Assembly (NCBI GenBank): GCA_039519185.1
Contig: CM076846.1
Span: 69,984,666 to 70,048,665 of the forward strand
Direction: 5' to 3'
DNA length: 64,000 nt
From: Astragalus membranaceus
Taxonomy: Eukaryota; Streptophyta; Magnoliopsida; Fabales; Fabaceae
The translations under genes were made by a program, and so were the position numbers. The notes under the pieces were generated by a model, which saw nothing but the letters and a program-made list of their open reading frames with translations, was not told where the DNA came from and searched no databases. Below are positions 42,401 through 56,212 of the stretch, one piece after another (position 1 is the first letter of the stretch; each line of letters starts with the position of its first letter).

Positions 42401-44393
42401 ATGGTGGATTTTCATCCAAAAGTTTTATGTAGAATTGGGTTTCCCCTGCCGCATTTGTATTTGTGTTGCCTAAAAGGCAATCTTCCAGACTATCTTGTGA
42501 AGATGATGCTAAAGAGCAGTCTCGCACGCAATAGTCTACAATATCAATCCTGCAGCACGAGTCCTTTACAGATGGACTCTTCATGAAGTTTGAAACTTCA
42601 AACTCAACCTTTTCATCCCCCACATTAAAAACCAACTTACCGTTTTTAACGTCAATTATTGCCCCTGCGGTAGCTAAAAAAGGCCTCCCCAGAAGAATAG
42701 GAATTTGGGAGTCTTCTTCAATTTCCATTACAACAAAGTCCACCGGTATAAAAGTTTGCCCTACCTTGATAGGGATATCCTCTAAAATTCCAGTGGGGTA
42801 TTTAACGGAACGATCTGCCAACTGTATTGTCATTTTTGTGGGCTTAAGTTCGCCTATCCCTAGTCTATTGCAAAGAGAAAGAGGCATCAAACTTACACTG
42901 GCTCCTAGATCGCACATCGCTCTGTTTATAGTTTCACTTCCAATCACACAAGGTATGGAAAAACTACCTGGATCTTTGAGTTTTTGTGGCAGCTTGTTCT
43001 GGATGATTGCACTACATTCCTCTGTTAATGCAATTGTCTCATAGTCGTCTATTTTTCTTTTCTTGGATAAAATTTCTTTCAAAAATTTAGAATAAGACGG
43101 CATTTGAGACAATGCATCAGTGAAAGGAACGTTGATGTAAAGCTTTTTAAGCAGGTCGACAAACCTTTTGAATTGCTCGTCAATTTTGTTTTTTGCAAAT
43201 CTTTGGGGGAAAGGAATGGGTGGTTTGTATGGTGGAGGGGGGATGTGTGGTTCTTCCCTTTCTTTTTCTGGTTCTTTCCTTTCTTTTTCTTTCTCTATTG
43301 GCTCACCTGGTAAATTATGTTTTTCACTCATAATTTTTTCTTGGTTTGCTCTTGGTTCCTCTAATTGTTTTCCGCTTCTAAGGGTGACGGCATTTATTTG
43401 GCCTTTTGGATTTTGCTCTGGTTGCCCAGGAAATACCCCTGAAGTTTTAGAGGATGAAGCTACCTGTGTTGCCACTTGAGTTATTTGATTTTCAAGCATT
43501 TTATTATGAGTGGAAATAGAGTCGACTTTTGATACTAATTTGATAAGTGTGTCATTCAAATAACCAGTTTGATTCTTGAATTCTTCATTTTGTTTTGTTT
43601 GAGATGACACAAATTTTTCCATCAAAAATTCCAAGTTTGACTTTTGCGGGTTGTTTTGTGGGTTGTTAAAAACCCTTTGATTTTGAAAGACAGGAAGTGG
43701 TCTAGGTGCTGGATTGGGTGGAGGATTTTTATAAGAAAAATTTGGATGATTCCTCCACCCAGGATTATAAGTATTTGAAAACGGATCTTCCTTTTGAGCA
43801 TAGTTAATATGCTCGTTTCCAGCACTAGATGCCTCAAGCTGGCATTCAGCTCCAATATGGCCAACAACCCCACATAATTCACATGGTGGAGTAATAGGAG
43901 AAGTAGTTTGTGAGACGGCACTTATATTTAATTTTTCAAATTTTTGAAAAAGTGCGTCCACTTTTGAGGCAAGATGATCAACAACAGATATTTCATACTT
44001 ACCTGGCTCTTTTGATGAGGCTGGTTTATTCGTTATGGCTCGCTCACTTGTCCACTGACAATGGTTTTGAGCCATATCTTCAACGAGTGCGTAGGCTTCG
44101 GTAAAATTTTTGTTCATTAAAGCTCCACCTGCAGCTGCATCAACAGTCATTCTTGTTGCATATTGTAATCCATTATAAAAAGTGTGAACAACAAGCCATT
44201 TCTCTAGTCCATGATGGGGGCATAGCCTTAACATTTCTTTGAAACGTTCCCAAGCATCATAAAGAGATTCCCCGTCGTTTTGAGAAAATCGAGTAATTTG
44301 ATTTCTCATTTGAGCTGTCTTACTCGGGGGAAAGAATTTAGTAAGAAAAGCTTGTTTCAGCTGGTTCCAGTTGGTAATGGATTCCGAAGGCAA
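39438..44393 (-). CDS. Athila gag-pol polyprotein: gag, protease, RT, RNase H, integrase
   Basis: 1651 open codons (the true start is upstream, in the frameshifted gag part). Gag core is residues 1-95. CX2CX4HX4C knuckle is Cys171-Cys184. Aspartic protease motif is CDLGAS (Asp 495, the Athila form of DSGAS). RT has FCYLDGYSG (Asp 871) and FMDDFS (Asp 935, 936). RNase H is CDASDY onward (Asp 1082, Glu 1122, Asp 1148). Integrase has the HHCC finger (to Cys 1328 and 1331) and DDE at Asp 1360, Asp 1419 and Glu 1455 with a 35-residue gap. All catalytic residues are in place. Products would copy the RNA into DNA and insert it. No chromodomain, as expected for Athila. Confidence 0.95.
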   Translation of the reverse strand: MPSESITNWNQLKQAFLTKFFPPSKTAQMRNQITRFSQNDGESLYDAWERFKEMLRLCPHHGLEKWLVVHTFYNGLQYATRMTVDAAAGGALMNKNFTEAYALVEDMAQNHCQWTSERAITNKPASSKEPGKYEISVVDHLASKVDALFQKFEKLNISAVSQTTSPITPPCELCGVVGHIGAECQLEASSAGNEHINYAQKEDPFSNTYNPGWRNHPNFSYKNPPPNPAPRPLPVFQNQRVFNNPQNNPQKSNLEFLMEKFVSSQTKQNEEFKNQTGYLNDTLIKLVSKVDSISTHNKMLENQITQVATQVASSSKTSGVFPGQPEQNPKGQINAVTLRSGKQLEEPRANQEKIMSEKHNLPGEPIEKEKERKEPEKEREEPHIPPPPYKPPIPFPQRFAKNKIDEQFKRFVDLLKKLYINVPFTDALSQMPSYSKFLKEILSKKRKIDDYETIALTEECSAIIQNKLPQKLKDPGSFSIPCVIGSETINRAMCDLGASVSLMPLSLCNRLGIGELKPTKMTIQLADRSVKYPTGILEDIPIKVGQTFIPVDFVVMEIEEDSQIPILLGRPFLATAGAIIDVKNGKLVFNVGDEKVEFEVSNFMKSPSVKDSCCRIDIVDYCVRDCSLASSSQDSLEDCLLGNTNTNAAGETQFYIKLLDENPPSQELGTETLGEEKPRPLPKETPKIELKPLPSSLRYEFLGPDSTFPVIVNANLKQNETEKLLNVLKKYPKAIGYTIEDIKGINPSICIHRILLEEDYKPSIEHQRRLNPNMKEVVKKEVLKLLDAGIIYPISDSKWVSPVQVVPKKGGLTVIKNEKDESISTRTITGWRMCIDYRKLNKATRKDHFPLPFIDQMLERLAQHSHFCYLDGYSGFFQIPIHPSDQEKTTFTCPFGTYAYRRMPFGLCNAPATFQRCMMSIFSDFVENIMEVFMDDFSVHGSNFENCLANLEKVLERCEKVNLVLNWEKCHFMVNEGIVLGHLISHRGIEVDRAKIEVIEKMLPPTTVKEVRSFLGHAGFYRRFIKDFSKISKPMTSLLLKDAAFIFNDLCLEAFNRLKKALVTAPIIQPPDWNLPFEIMCDASDYAVGAVLGQRKEKKLHAIYYASRTLDEAQMNYATTEKELLAVVFAVDKFRSYLVGSKIIIFTDHSAIKYLLNKKDAKPRLIRWVLLLQEFDLEIRDKKGVENVVADHLSRLQGTKDEELPLNDTFLDDQLFSLVKSEAPWYADFVNYLAAGVLPPDLNYQRKKKFFHDLKQYYWDEPLLFKRGADGVFRRCIPEEEVSNILYHCHSSSYGGHASSSKTATKILQSGFYWPSLFKDAHQFISKCDQCQRTGNISKRNEMPLNNILEVEIFDVWGIDFMGPFPSSFGNQYILVAVDYVSKWIEAIASPTNDAKVVIKLFKKIIFPRFGVPRVVISDGGSHFISKHFEMLLQKFGVRHKVATPYHPQTSGQVEVSNREIKSILEKTVSTSRKDWSVKLDDALWAYRTAYKTPIGMTPFKLIYGKSCHLPVELEHKAYWAIKRLNLNMELAGEKRKLQLNELEELRMDAYENAKLYKERTKNWHDKRIIRREFKEGDLVLLFNSRLKIFPGKLKSRWTGPFEIRKVYPFGSVEIWSEKTGSFKVNGQRLKNYLIGDPIEKGTSLVLHDPN

Positions 44394-44785
44394 AGAATGT
44401 AGCCATGCTCTAGCTCTATCCCTTAATGAAAAAGGGAAGAGTTTTAGTCTATGGCATCCGGAGGTACCCCGTTTAATTTGAGAGTTCCACAGTATTCTAG
44501 AAAAATTGAAATATGAAGATTTGGGTCCTCTGTGGGAGAACCAGAAAATTGGTTTTGTTGTACCATCGAAAGCAGAGATGTTTTGAGTTCAAAATTATTT
44601 GCTTCCACATTTGGATGTACAATGGCAGCCGATGGCTCTGCTGAAGGTGTTGCGTACTCTTTGAGAGCACGATTTTCATTAGCCGCCATTTGGTTATCGG
44701 GAATTTCTCTCCTCCTTCTATGTAAGAACCTTTCGATTTCGGGAATTTGTTGAACAGTTTCACCGAAACTTCTGGTTCTTCGCAT
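44394..44785 (-). pseudogene. Athila gag N-terminal part, frameshifted
   Basis: The Met at 44785 opens MRRTRSFGETVQQ and runs to LNGVPPDAI, where the frame hits a stop. In the next frame the expected continuation (LKLFPFSLRDRARAWLHSLP) follows and joins the long pol frame. A single missing base near 44448-44451 explains this. The rest of the gag core is clean. Because the element is so young, this is either a fresh mutation or a base-calling error. Confidence 0.85.
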
Positions 44786-44876
44786 TCGAGGGACAAGAGA
44801 AGAAAAAGTAAAAATAAAGAAAATAAAATTTCAGTCTAACCGGTTTCGAAAAACTTAATTAATATCACTGCCTCCC

Positions 44877-44893
44877 CGGCAACGGCGCCAAAA
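44877..44893 (-). other. Primer-binding site, Asp tRNA type
   Basis: On the minus strand, just after the 5' LTR (ctatca|agttttt), tggcgccgttgccgggg matches the 3' end complement of plant Asp tRNA, the usual primer of Athila elements. Confidence 0.88.
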
Positions 44894-44896
44894 ACT

Positions 44897-46411
44897 TGAT
44901 AGCCTCGCAAGTGCACGAGTCGTATCGCGTAATAAAAGAGTTATCGATCCACAGGGAGAGCCTAGGTGAATACCAATCTAATTTTTCAAAGTTGATTAAC
45001 TGAAAAGAAAGTGTTTTTGGAAAGAAGGAATATTTTAGCAAAGTCTACTCACTCATGATCATTGTAGACAAAAGAGGAGAAAAGAAAATAAAAGAAGAAG
45101 ACATAAAGTTAAATAGCGAGAAATAAAAGAAAGCGGTAAAGTGCAAAAATCATAAATAGCGGAATTGTAAATGACAGGAAAGTAAATTGCTTGAAAAGTA
45201 AATTGCCAGTAATTTACTTGACTTGCCAGTAATTTACTTGACTTGCCAGTAGTTTACTTGACTTGGAAATTTAAAGGGCAAAAAAGTAAATAACAAGGAA
45301 AATAAAGGAGCGGAAAAGTAAAGAGCGAAAAGTAAAGAGCGAGAAAGTAAAGAGCAATGAAAGTAAATGACTTGGAAAGTAAAAGGGCGAAAAAGTAAAT
45401 AGCAGGGAAAATAAAAGAGCGGAAAAGTAAAGAGCGAAAAGTAAAGAGCGAGAAAGTAAAGAGCGAGAAATTAAATAGCAATGAAAGTAAATGACTTGGA
45501 AAATAAAAGGGCAAGAAAGTAAATAGCAAGGAAAGTAAATGACTTGGAAAATAAAAGGGCGAGAAAGTAAAAAGCGAGAAAGTAAAAAGCGAGAAAGTAA
45601 AAAGCGAGAAATTAAAGTGAAGTCATGAATCTTAGAGGAAACCTTGTCATGGATTTTTCTCACAAAATTTAAGCTCCTTTACAAGTGAGGATCAAGCCTC
45701 TATTTATAGGAAAATATTAGGTCTAAGGTACTTGAGAGGAGGGGCAAAATGGTCATAAAAAAAAGTGGCAAATCAAGTGGCAAGGGAAAGCCATCAGCAA
45801 GTGGGTGCAGCCAAAATTGACTTGTCTGGTGCCAGGGTCGTGCGCCCATGTGCCTGGGTCGTGCGCCCTGGCCAGTCAATTTTGGCTGCTCTGCGCCAGT
45901 TTTGCACTAGGGTCGTGCGCCTATGGTGCCAGGGTCGTGCGCCTTGTGCTGGCAACAGCTGTGCTGCGTTGCTGGCAAGCATGGGTCGTGCGCCCAGCTC
46001 TGCCAAAATGGGCAATCTTCAGTTGGAGACACGCACGGGTCGTGCGTGGTACACTCAGGGTCGTGCGCCAGTTCTTTGCTAGTTTTTCCCCAGGGTCGTG
46101 CGCCTATGTGCCAGGGTCGTGCGCCAATTTTGCACTAGGGTCGTGCGTGGTACACTCAGGGTCGTGCGTGTGCTGCTTGGCGCCCTGTGTGCCTGTCTTG
46201 CGCCAGTTTTGCTGCTGCTGTCTTAAAAATTGTTCCTCCTCAAATATTTCCTAAGTTTCTTCATTTTAGCTCATATTTTCGCTTTTGCTTCAAAATAAAA
46301 CCTGAAAATAAAAAGTAAACATTTGCAGTAAAATAGCTCAAAAATATAATTAAAATACTAAAAAGACTTAATAAAATATCTATTAAAAAGACTGTAAAAA
46401 TAGACTTATCA
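44897..46411 (-). repeat. Athila 5' LTR
   Basis: 1515 bp. It contains an A/G-rich tract of gaaagtaaa-type words (45070-45620) and a cluster of gggtcgtgcg motifs (45837-46170). Identical to the 3' LTR except position 46002. Confidence 0.95.
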
Positions 46412-46874
46412 ATCCATTCATAGTAAAATCCATCTGATCCATTCGTTACAAAAAAAAAATCATGGATTGGATTAGATCCATCCACTTGATTTGTGGATGG
46501 TTGTGATCCATCCTTTAATTTATTAAATCCAATAGTTTATCAATAACTAAAAAATCAAAATCCATCGAATAATTAAAAAAAATACATTTTTACAAAAAAA
46601 AATAAAAAAATACTTTTCAGTTTTAAATTTTATTATTTTCCAGAATTTTTTTTAAAAAAATTAGAATTTTTTTAATATATATAATATATATATATTAAAA
46701 TAAAAACTAGCCACCACTGCAACCGTCAGTCACCGCGCCGGCTGCCAAAGCGTTGCCGCGAACCACCGCACCGGCCACCGGACCACCACTGCAGACAACT
46801 ACGCCGACCGTAGGCCGCCGCCTCCCACGACCACATATATAAATGTATATTTATATATAAATGTATATTTATAT

Positions 46875-46905
<31 letters not shown>

Positions 46906-47185
46906 TAAAAAATAAATTGCTGCATATTAAAAAACATATAATTTTTTTCATAAAATTTTTTTTTTTATTAAAAGACTTTTTTATGTTTTAAAGATTTTAG
47001 TGGATTGATTGGATATCCATCAATAAAAAAGTTGTTAATAAATGGATTGGATGGACTTTTTTTGTCAATGGATGGATTGGATTGGATTTTTTTTGTACAA
47101 TCCTAATGGATTTAAATTTTTAAATAGATTTCCCCAATCCATTGATTATAATCCAAATCCATATCCATCCATTTTGACACCCCTA

Positions 47186-51580
<4,395 letters not shown>

Positions 51581-51587
51581 ATGCTTC

Positions 51588-51953
51588 TCAAACACTCTTC
51601 AAAGCTTCTGATTCATCTTTCATGGGATTTGGTTTGTGTGCTTGGAGCATAAGGCTGCATACTCCAACAGCTTCTTCAACTGTCAAATAGATCCATTTAT
51701 GTCCTATTTCATCAAGGAACTTGGACTTGTTCAGCTTCTTTGTTACCTCGCTTCCAGGGTTCACCAAAACGAGCTAAACACATAGGAAAGAAAGAGTATA
51801 AAAAATCAATTCCAAAAGCAAAATTGGCTATGCAAAAAAGTTATATAATTAATAGATAACAAGAGAGAATATAAATAATTACTTGTAGTCCTTTTCTATC
51901 AATTGACTTCTTGAACTCTTCAAGCATGCTTATTCCACTTGATTTAATAACTA
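51588..51953 (-). pseudogene. Sulfate transporter (SULTR) C-terminal STAS-domain fragment
   Basis: Two exons: about 51953-51883 (IKSSGISMLEEFKKSIDRKG, donor CAA|GTAATT) and 51773-51588 (LVLVNPGSEVTKKLNKSKFL, then IGHKWIYLTVEEAVGVCSLM, stop at 51590-51588). They splice in phase 0. This is the end of the STAS domain of plant proton/sulfate symporters. The usual VIDTSGI motif reads IKSSGI. The membrane domain and earlier exons are missing, so this is a fragment. It lies head to head with the FAR1 fragment, about 95 bp apart. Confidence 0.75.
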
Positions 51954-52048
51954 TGGAATGACTTATCGGTTGTGATTGTTTGATTTGGGGATTTAGGCTT
52001 GGCCTAACACAATGCGTTCATTGTCTTTTTGTAGCAAATAATTTTTAA

Positions 52049-52819
52049 ATGTCTACATTTAGTGAAGCAACGCTGCATCTTGACAGTGATTCAGAAGAGG
52101 TAGAATTTAATAGTGGCAATGATGTTCATACTGATAGAGACACAGAAAGTGTGGAATTCAACTATGATACTGTTATACGCAATCAGCAAGAGGAAGAGAA
52201 CTTTGATGGTTACAAATGTATTAGTGAAGTGACAAATGATGATATAAGAGGTATGGAATTCAGCAAAGAGAAACAAGCTATAGAATTTTACCAAATGTAT
52301 GCACGATTCCATGGGTTTGCTGCAAGAAAGGATGATGTGGTGAAAGATCATCATGAGAATATTGTTGCGCGTCAATTAGTTTGCAATAAAGAGCGTAAGA
52401 GTGATAGGAAAAAAAATGAGGACCAATCAAGGCCAACAAATCGAACTGGTTGTCGTGCGAGACTTCGAGTGGCCTATGATTTTATTCGTAGGAATTGGAG
52501 GGTTTCTATTTTTGAGCCGTCGCACAACCATGAGATAGCTCCTTCACACTTTGTTCATATGATTCCCAATTATCGTAAACTGAGTGAAGCAGATAAAGAG
52601 ATTGTTAGAGGCTTGAATTCCCAAGGTGTTAAAACTTGTCACATCTTAGGTTTTTTGATGGGTCAAAAAGGTGGTCATGAAGGTCTTGGATTTATCAAAA
52701 AGGACTTATATAACTATACAGATCATCAAGGAAGGGTAAGAATAGAAGACGGGGATACTTTGCTAGTCAGTGTTATTTCCAGGGTAAAGTTGATAGCGAT
52801 ACATCATTTTAAAAACTAA
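52049..52819 (+). pseudogene. FAR1-related protein fragment (DNA-binding domain only)
   Basis: A 256-codon frame. After an acidic N-terminus comes the FAR1 zinc-finger domain (about residues 68-165): GMEFSKEKQAIEFYQMYARF, Cys 112, Cys 135, then SHNHE (His 159, 161). FAR1/FRS proteins are domesticated Mutator-like transposases that act as transcription factors in light signalling. Near residue 237 the frame leaves the family pattern. The expected SQCYFQGKVDSDTSF is present one frame over, so a 1-base indel lies near 52759-52768. Just after that the sequence breaks into a tandem-repeat tract, and the transposase and SWIM domains are gone. Confidence 0.8.
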
Positions 52820-53830
52820 CTGTTAGACTGAGGTCCGGTGACACTCCGGTGCGGTGGTTCGGTGACGGTGCGCACTCCAGTGCGGTTCTTAGAGGAGATA
52901 CATGGACTCACAACAACAAATTTATTTCAAAACAAATTATTTAATGAACTGGACGCTAAGTAATGATGAGTTGACACGGTGATACACGTAGTCATCCACA
53001 GAATTGGACGCTAAGTGATGTCTCATTCATAGTGGTACATGAAATCCTCCACAATCTTTAAATCCTTGTTAGCACTGTGGTACATGGACTCACAACAACA
53101 AATTTATTTTAAAAACTAACTGTTAGATTGAGGTCCGGTGACACTACGGTGCGGTGGTTTGGTGACGGTGCACACTCCGGTGCGGTTCTTAGAGGAGGTA
53201 CATGGACTCACAACCACAAATTTATTGAACTGGACGCTAAGTAATGACGAGTGAGCCCTAGTTCACTCGTTGATACACAGAGTCATCCATGGTTTAATGA
53301 ACTAGACGCTAAGTAATGACGAGTTGACACTGTCATACACGTAGTCATCCACAAAATTGGACGCTAAGTGATGTCTCGTTCATAGTGGTACATAAAATCC
53401 TCCACGATCTTTGAATCCTTGTTAGCACTGTGGTACATTGAATCATCATTGGTCAGTTGGACCAGAAGGTAAGTGAACCCTAGTTCACACTCTGATACAT
53501 GGACCCATCTTTGATCAGCCGAATTAGATGTTGAGTGAGCCCTAGTTCACACGATGATACACAGAGTCATCCATGGTTTAATGAACTGGATGCTAAGTAA
53601 TGACGTGTTGAAACGGTGATACACGTAGTCATCCACAGAATTGGACGCTAAGTGATGTCTCGTTCATAGTGGTACGTGAAATCCTCCACGATCTTTGAAT
53701 CCTTGTTAGCACTGTGGTACATGGAATCATCCTTGGTCAGTACTCCAGGTCCACTGCCTTCTTCATTCAGCCATCGGCCTACGACCTAATTATTTTTGGG
53801 TGTTAACAGGTACATGAATTGAATATCTAT
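52811..53830. repeat. Complex tandem-repeat tract after the FAR1 fragment
   Basis: A unit of about 300 bp is present in about three imperfect copies. ttaaaaactaactgttaga with ggtccggtgacac and gtgcggtggtt lies at 52808 and 53108. ggacgctaagtgatgtctc, catagtggtac and atcctccac lie at about 53007, 53362 and 53645. Within units ctggacgctaagtaatgacg recurs at shorter spacing. No coding capacity and no recognised family. Confidence 0.8.
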
Positions 53831-54239
53831 ATTTGATCTGGACGCTAAGTAATGTCGAGTTTACACGCTAAGTATTGAATCATATTTAATCTGTCAAATC
53901 TGCCGATATGTGAACCTTAGTTACAGAATATACATTTAAATAAAACTAAAAATAAATTATGTTGTTTACATAAAATAATTAACTAATTTTTTATCTTATC
54001 AAAAAATTATTTTTAATAATGTATTTAATTAAATAATTAATTGTTATATTTATTTAATTAAAACTTGTTTTATTTATTTTAGAAATTAAATAAAATAAAT
54101 TAGAACTTTGCACGATTCATATTTTAGAAATTAAAACTTGTTCATACTATCAGCTAAAGGTTCATATTACCAATTCATAAAGTAACGGTTCATATTACCA
54201 ATTTATAAGCCGCAGTTATTTTGCACGGTTCATATTACC
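53831..54239. other. AT-rich DNA with ggttcatattacc repeats
   Basis: The phrase ggttcatattacca occurs at 54150, 54187 and 54226, right before the gypsy LTR start. No gene seen. Confidence 0.5.
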
Positions 54240-54765
54240 TGTAACATCCCCAATTTTTAAAAAGATTTGATTTATGGAAATTGAGAGCAATTCATTATTT
54301 AAGTAAAATAATAATACGCGACTCGGATATGGGATTGTCGAGAAAACAACGCTAGCGAATAAGCCATAGGATTGAAGCGTATTAGTAACTAAACTATGGA
54401 TTAAGGGCTTAAACAAAGAGTTAAGTGAGGATTTGAAGCTGAGGGCATTTTGGCCATTTCATCCTTTTAAACTCCTCAGCCACAAAACTTACCTGATTCC
54501 CCCCTCCACCTCACATAAGTGATTTCAGAAAACAAAAGAAAGGAAAACAGAATAGAAGGGAGAAGAGAAAGGGGAGAGTGGGGCGAAGGAGAGAGAGAGG
54601 AAGAAGAGGCCATCATCACCACTAAGCCTTTTGCATGTAAGTTTCCTTCCTGCCTTTTCACTCTATTTTCAGTCCTCTTTCTGTGGGTACCACTTTCAGA
54701 AGCTAACCCTCCCTAAATCTCATGCTGCCATGTTCGACCCCCCTTGAAGCTCCAAGTGAAACAAT

Positions 54766-55091
54766 TAGGGATGTCAAAACGGGCGGTCCGGCCCGTTAAG
54801 CGTTATGCCCGCGAAAAATCGGGCGGCCCGGCCCGGCCCGTTAACAGAACGCGGGCGCAAAATTCATGCCCTGCCCGCGAAGTGGCGGGCTGGCCCGTCA
54901 ATTTACACTGAATTTTAAAAAAAAAAGCGCTAACAGGCGGTTTGGCCCGCCATAGTGTTTAGCCCGCGGGTTGGCGGGCGAAGCGGGCCGGGCAACGCGG
55001 GCTGGCGGGCATCAATACCTTAGCCCTGCCCGCTTTTTTTTGGTGGGCCAACGGGCCGGCCCAGCGGGCCAAGCCCATTTTGACATCCCTA
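54766..55091. mobile_element. GC-rich hAT-type MITE, 326 bp
   Basis: Inverted ends TAGGGATGTCAAAA / TTTTGACATCCCTA and the 8-bp target duplication GAAACAAT (54758-54765, 55092-55099). The interior is full of gcccg/cgggc words (gcggcccggcccggcccg). No coding capacity. Confidence 0.92.
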
Positions 55092-55631
55092 GAAACAATG
55101 GAGTTTTGACCTCTTGGAAGCCTTGCATGTTCAGTTGGAACTAGAAGAAGGGTGAAGCTGGGCCTACATTGTGTATTGAGAGAAGATTTGGAGTGGATGA
55201 GTTTCTGGATTCGAAATAGAGTGGTGGAGTTGCTGTTTTAGGAGCGGTTTGAACTCTAGCGGGGATTGTTCGAGCGGTTCCGATCGATAGTTCGAGTGAG
55301 GAAGCGATTTCTTGAGGGATTCGTCAAATCGGTGAGTTATACTCACGATTAGGGAAATTGTTAATATTCTGGAACGAGTGGAATCTCTGTTTTTGCGATT
55401 AGTCGAATTTCGAAACAATTATCGAGTCGAGAAACCGTTTTTCTAAAATATTACGTTTTACGGTTTTTACGAAAATATATATCTGATATATTGATTTTTG
55501 CTGGGATTGTGGTCTGGATATGATATATATAATATCTGTTTTGAGGTTGGATTTTGATCGGAATATGGATTGGACGCGAACGGAGAAGCGAAACGGAACG
55601 GAACGAACAAATTGTGAACCTGCTTCAGGCA

Positions 55632-55740
55632 GCACGGGTCGTGCCACCTATAGCACGGATCGTGCTAAGTTTTCTGATACTGAAATATGAAATTTCAGTT
55701 CAGCACGGGTCGTGCAAGGGTTAGCACGGGTCGTGCAAGA
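55632..55740. repeat. agcacgggtcgtgct palindromes in the gypsy LTR
   Basis: Four copies in two pairs (about 55632 and 55652; 55699 and 55720), 15 bp with 6-bp arms around a 3-bp centre, about 20 bp apart within pairs. The core gggtcgtgc is the same as in the Athila 1 LTR. Confidence 0.9.
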
Positions 55741-56212
55741 CCTTCTGATACCGGCCTTCAAGAACTCGTTTCGTCGCTCCTTTCGATTTCAAACCTCTTC
55801 TAATCTTCTTCCCAACCAATTGTGATAATATTGCCTTAATAAAATTATTGTTTTGAGTGTGTTCAACATGATTTTGAGAAAAGGTTTTGAAAGTGACAAA
55901 TTGTTTTTAAAAACCGAAATGTAGACCGCGTGTGAGCATATGTTTTTGATTAACAAAACAGTTTATATGTCCAACTTGGTATTGTATTATAACGCCGGAT
56001 GTCTAGTATAGTATTCATCAAAACGGGTTTTAGAATGACGATAGATATATAGATAGTATATCGAATTTAGAAGTCGGCCCAATGCGGGTGTCATATATGG
56101 GTTATATCAAGTTGGGTGACGACCCAAACGAATAGCATACTAGGAAGGGAAGGTCATGAGCCCTCACCCTAGGCCCTGGAAACGTTATGAAATGGTTACT
56201 AACAGGGGTTAT

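Larger units (their letters stand above)
34745..46411 (-). mobile_element. Complete young Athila (Ty3/gypsy) retrotransposon, 11.7 kb
   Basis: The 1515-bp LTRs (44897-46411 is 5', 34745-36259 is 3') share TG..CA ends. The target duplication ATCCA lies at 34740-34744 and 46412-46416. In minus-strand order: Asp-tRNA primer site, gag, protease, RT, RNase H, integrase, spacer, Athila ORF, polypurine tract. I found one mismatch between the LTRs (35850 A, 46002 G), implying insertion within tens of thousands of years under usual rates. The pol frame is fully open. The only lesion seen is a 1-base frameshift in gag. Confidence 0.96.
32149..47185. mobile_element. hAT-like repeat split by two LTR insertions
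   Basis: The left end tttggggtatcaaaagg (32149) and right end ccattttgacacccctag (47168-47185) are imperfect inverted repeats, flanked by gtgtgtgt on both sides (8 bp, the hAT size, but in simple-sequence DNA). The element itself is 32149-32185, 34737-34744 and 46417-47185, rich in ggatggattggat words. The rest is the solo LTR and the Athila element. It has a GC-rich island at 46716-46840 and no coding capacity. Confidence 0.6.
54240..56212 (+). mobile_element. Gypsy LTR fragment starting TGTAACATCCCC
   Basis: The TGTAACATCCC opening, the low coding content and phrases such as gggtgacgaccc and aaggtcatgagccc near 56115-56160 resemble the LTRs of Tekay/Del-type or Retand-type gypsy elements (from memory). 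It carries an hAT MITE at 54766-55091. It also has four agcacgg(g/a)tcgtgc palindromes at 55632-55740. The 3' end is cut off by the second Athila element, so no primer site can be checked. Confidence 0.45.
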
